A DNA stretch of 64,000 nucleotides, from contig PXUA01000011.1 of assembly GCA_003022435.1 (NCBI GenBank), positions 31,055 to 95,054 of the forward strand, given 5' to 3'. This document shows, piece by piece, positions 62,197 to 64,000 of this stretch (position 1 is the first letter of the stretch; each line of letters starts with the position of its first letter). The DNA is from Bacteroidetes bacterium SW_9_63_38. Lineage in GTDB: Bacteria > Bacteroidota > Rhodothermia > Rhodothermales > Salinibacteraceae. Under the pieces are notes generated by a model. It saw only the letters and a list, made by a program, of their open reading frames with translations, did no database searches and was not told where the DNA came from. The position numbers were made by a program, and so were the translations under genes.

Positions 62197-62230
62197 AAAA
62201 AAGCGCCGAGCCCCGCAAGGGACCCGGCGC
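62197..62230 (-). terminator. Terminator of the fibronectin-III lipoprotein gene
   Basis: Read on the minus strand: GCGCCGGGTCCC-TTGC-GGGGCTCGGCGC then TTTTTT. The stem has one or two mismatches. It lies about 50 bases beyond the stop at 62284 in the direction of transcription. Confidence 0.85.
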
Positions 62231-62283
62231 GTACATCGTCAGGCGTCATCGCGCGATGAACCTCCGTCGTCGGACGGCATCGG

Positions 62284-63615
62284 TTACCGTTCAATCACCG
62301 TCCCGTCGGCGCCCACCGAGATGGCCGGGGTGGACGACGCTTCAATCACCACGGCGTTCAGATTCTCGGTGTTCGGAGTGTCCTGTTTGGACCACGACGA
62401 TCCGTCGTAGGTGAACACCGCCGCGCCGCCGCCAACCGTGTAGCCGTTGTCGTCGGAGTCGGCCACCTCCAAATCATCCAGATCCGGCTCGCCGATCCCA
62501 TTGCTGGACCAGGCGGTGCCGTTCCAGTGATACACGGTTCCGTTTCCGCCCGCCACCCATACATCGTTGGAGGCATCGCTGTCGACGCCGTAGAAGGCCA
62601 CGTTAGCGTCCGCAATGCCGGTTTTGGTCCAGGTCCCTCCCCCATCAGTGGTCTCGAAGACCGTCTGGTTACCGTCCACGAGGTGACCGCTCTTGGCCCC
62701 GTAGCTGTCGATGGCACGGAGCGCCGATCCGTTTCCGGGTGTCACCTGATTCCAGGTACTGCCGTTGTCCGAGGTGTAAATCACCTGTCCAGACTGACCG
62801 GTCACCTGAACGCGAGCCGACCCGGCATCTCCCGTCACGGTCACGCCTGAGAAATTATTGGTGACATCGTTCGGGGCAGAGTGGTCCTCCTCGAGGCTTC
62901 CCCTCGTGACATCCCACTCTCCAATAGCTCCACTTGCTCCTACGAACCAGATGCGCTCGCCGTCATCGGTGACCGCCATGCCGTTCAGGTCATTTCCATT
63001 GCTGGACGGTCCGCCCTCAAGTACCTTTGCCCATTCGTCGTCCGTCCGCTCCAGAAGAATGCCTCCGTTGGCCACCGCGTAGGCGCCCTCGGACGTGACC
63101 GCCACGTCGTTGATGGTGTTGTCGGTCGCGGTTTTCACAAGCGTCCAGCTGTCGCTGCTTTCGCTTCCGCTTCCACCACCGTCGCTGGGAGAACTCGCGG
63201 TCGTAACCTTTTGCTCGCTGGCGAGAGAGCTTTCAACGCCGTCGCTCGACACACTCGTCACGTTGTAGTAGTACGTCGTGCCGTCCGACGTAGCATTGTC
63301 CGTGTACGTCGTATTCGTGATTTGCTCATCGTCGTTGAGCTGGTTCCCACTCAGACTCTGGATCGTGCTAGTCGATCGGTATACGCTGTACTCGGCTGCC
63401 GCGCCGACTCCGTCCCAACTCAGCTCGACACTGCCGTCGGCCTTGGCAGTGGCCGAAAAGTTGGCGGGGGCCGTGAGGGTACTACTGTCGTCGCCGTTGG
63501 AACCAGTGCTGTCACAGCCGGCCAGTATCAACACCACCGCCGCAAGGAGCACAACCCCTCCGTGGAGGAATGATTGAATCGAGGAGTCTGCAGTATTCGG
63601 TGTAAACACGCTCAT
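62284..63615 (-). CDS. Fibronectin-III lipoprotein with repeated BNR-like propeller
   Basis: 443 residues from the ATG at 63615; the longer reading from 63855 adds 80 residues of basic leader. A lipobox LILAGC puts the lipidated Cys at residue 34. A fibronectin type III domain follows (about 47-140: PANFSATAKADGSVELSW, EYSVYRSTST, TYYYNVTSVSSDGVES), then a Gly/Ser linker and a C-terminal half of repeated blades with GAYAVANGGILLER, VIYTSDNGSTWNQ, VFETTDGGGTWTKTG and VYHWNGTAWSS. These resemble Ycf48/BNR-type propellers. It is likely surface-exposed. A binding or assembly role is inferred. Confidence 0.85.
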   Translation of the reverse strand: MSVFTPNTADSSIQSFLHGGVVLLAAVVLILAGCDSTGSNGDDSSTLTAPANFSATAKADGSVELSWDGVGAAAEYSVYRSTSTIQSLSGNQLNDDEQITNTTYTDNATSDGTTYYYNVTSVSSDGVESSLASEQKVTTASSPSDGGGSGSESSDSWTLVKTATDNTINDVAVTSEGAYAVANGGILLERTDDEWAKVLEGGPSSNGNDLNGMAVTDDGERIWFVGASGAIGEWDVTRGSLEEDHSAPNDVTNNFSGVTVTGDAGSARVQVTGQSGQVIYTSDNGSTWNQVTPGNGSALRAIDSYGAKSGHLVDGNQTVFETTDGGGTWTKTGIADANVAFYGVDSDASNDVWVAGGNGTVYHWNGTAWSSNGIGEPDLDDLEVADSDDNGYTVGGGAAVFTYDGSSWSKQDTPNTENLNAVVIEASSTPAISVGADGTVIER

Positions 63616-63902
63616 AAGAGATGGGTCCCGTTCGTGGGGGATGATGGGAGGATGGTGCACAGTCTCATCGCCTCCGGATCTCCGGCCAGCACGCCGTTCA
63701 CGCCCTTCCATTGCACGGCGACGAGATAAGCGGGCGTCAAAACTCAAATACATCACACGGACGTGCACCGGACGCTTTCCTGCCTTCGCCGTCCTGGATT
63801 CGTATTTTTGGGGTTTGTTAAGGGACCAGGGGATGCCCTCGACGATGAGAAGCACGAAGCATTGCGAGGCCGGCCCGTTCTTCGTACTGGCGACATCGCG
63901 TC
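63616..63902. other. Leader region of the lipoprotein gene
   Basis: 287 bases upstream of 63615. No ORF or structure is clear. The promoter of the lipoprotein gene should lie here. Confidence 0.35.
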
Positions 63903-64000
63903 CTAGTGCAGCTTCAAACGATCTTTTGGGGAAAGCAGTTTGCTATTGCTCCACGCTCCAGCTTGAGGTATCTCGATTGCACAACGGACCAGTTGAAGCT
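63903..64000. repeat. Small inverted-repeat element (family 2), copy cut by window edge
   Basis: CTAGTGCAGCTTCAAACG starts the copy and the visible part ends CCAGTTGAAGCT at base 64000. It is almost identical to 12566-12693 except that the 23-base hairpin segment is absent and a few bases in GGGGAAAGCAGTTTG differ (GGGGAGATCAGTTTG in the other). The remaining end lies outside the window. Confidence 0.75.

Overview
The window looks like chromosomal DNA of an extremely halophilic member of the Rhodothermota, most likely Salinibacter or a close relative. This is inferred from a GC-rich sequence, very acidic predicted proteins (Asp/Glu-rich surfaces and C-termini), Bacteroidota-type envelope genes and housekeeping genes of that lineage. 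No rRNA, tRNA or CRISPR array was found by eye. Both window edges cut features: a hydantoinase B gene on the left and a small inverted-repeat element on the right.

Layout. 1-20.9 kb is an ordinary core region: hydantoinase A/B, a Nudix hydrolase, an outer-membrane barrel, a MarR regulator, a methyltransferase, a TauE-type permease, a carboxyl-terminal protease, TatC, an orotate phosphoribosyltransferase-like enzyme, serine hydroxymethyltransferase, DUF4159, a RoxA-like ribosomal oxygenase, an RND/MMPL exporter, DinB, LOG-family and esterase genes. 20.9-47.3 kb is an accessory envelope-glycan region. It holds five glycosyltransferase-type genes, two flippase-like membrane proteins, two outer-membrane barrels (one Wzi-like), an FAD amine-oxidase-like protein, an AT-rich multi-spanning membrane protein, a PAPS-type sulfotransferase in a tight operon with two small membrane proteins, and four paralogous membrane-anchored arylsulfotransferase (ASST)-like propellers. 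Together these suggest synthesis and sulfation of a surface polysaccharide or glycolipid (inference). 47.3-53.8 kb returns to core genes: TolC, MlaC, DUF721, fabF, acpP and metK. 53.9-58.4 kb carries an ECF sigma factor, a membrane anti-sigma-like protein with an exported AMPK/CBM48-like glycan-binding domain, a beta-barrel with the same domain at its C-terminus, and an exported repeat-tailed protein. This looks like a small envelope-sensing cassette. 58.4-64 kb holds a second ECF sigma factor, a frameshifted gene, a tiny membrane ORF, a ROK protein and a fibronectin-III lipoprotein.

The intergenic DNA is unusually structured. At least eight complete or partial copies of one terminally inverted, non-coding element (TIR close to TTACTGATCCGTGCACGG) are scattered through the window, and one internal fragment makes nine. 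One copy is split by a decayed IS982-like insertion sequence whose 9-bp target duplication lies inside the element's own inverted repeat. A second inverted-repeat family has two copies, and a third pair looks like IS200/IS605-type palindromic ends without a transposase.
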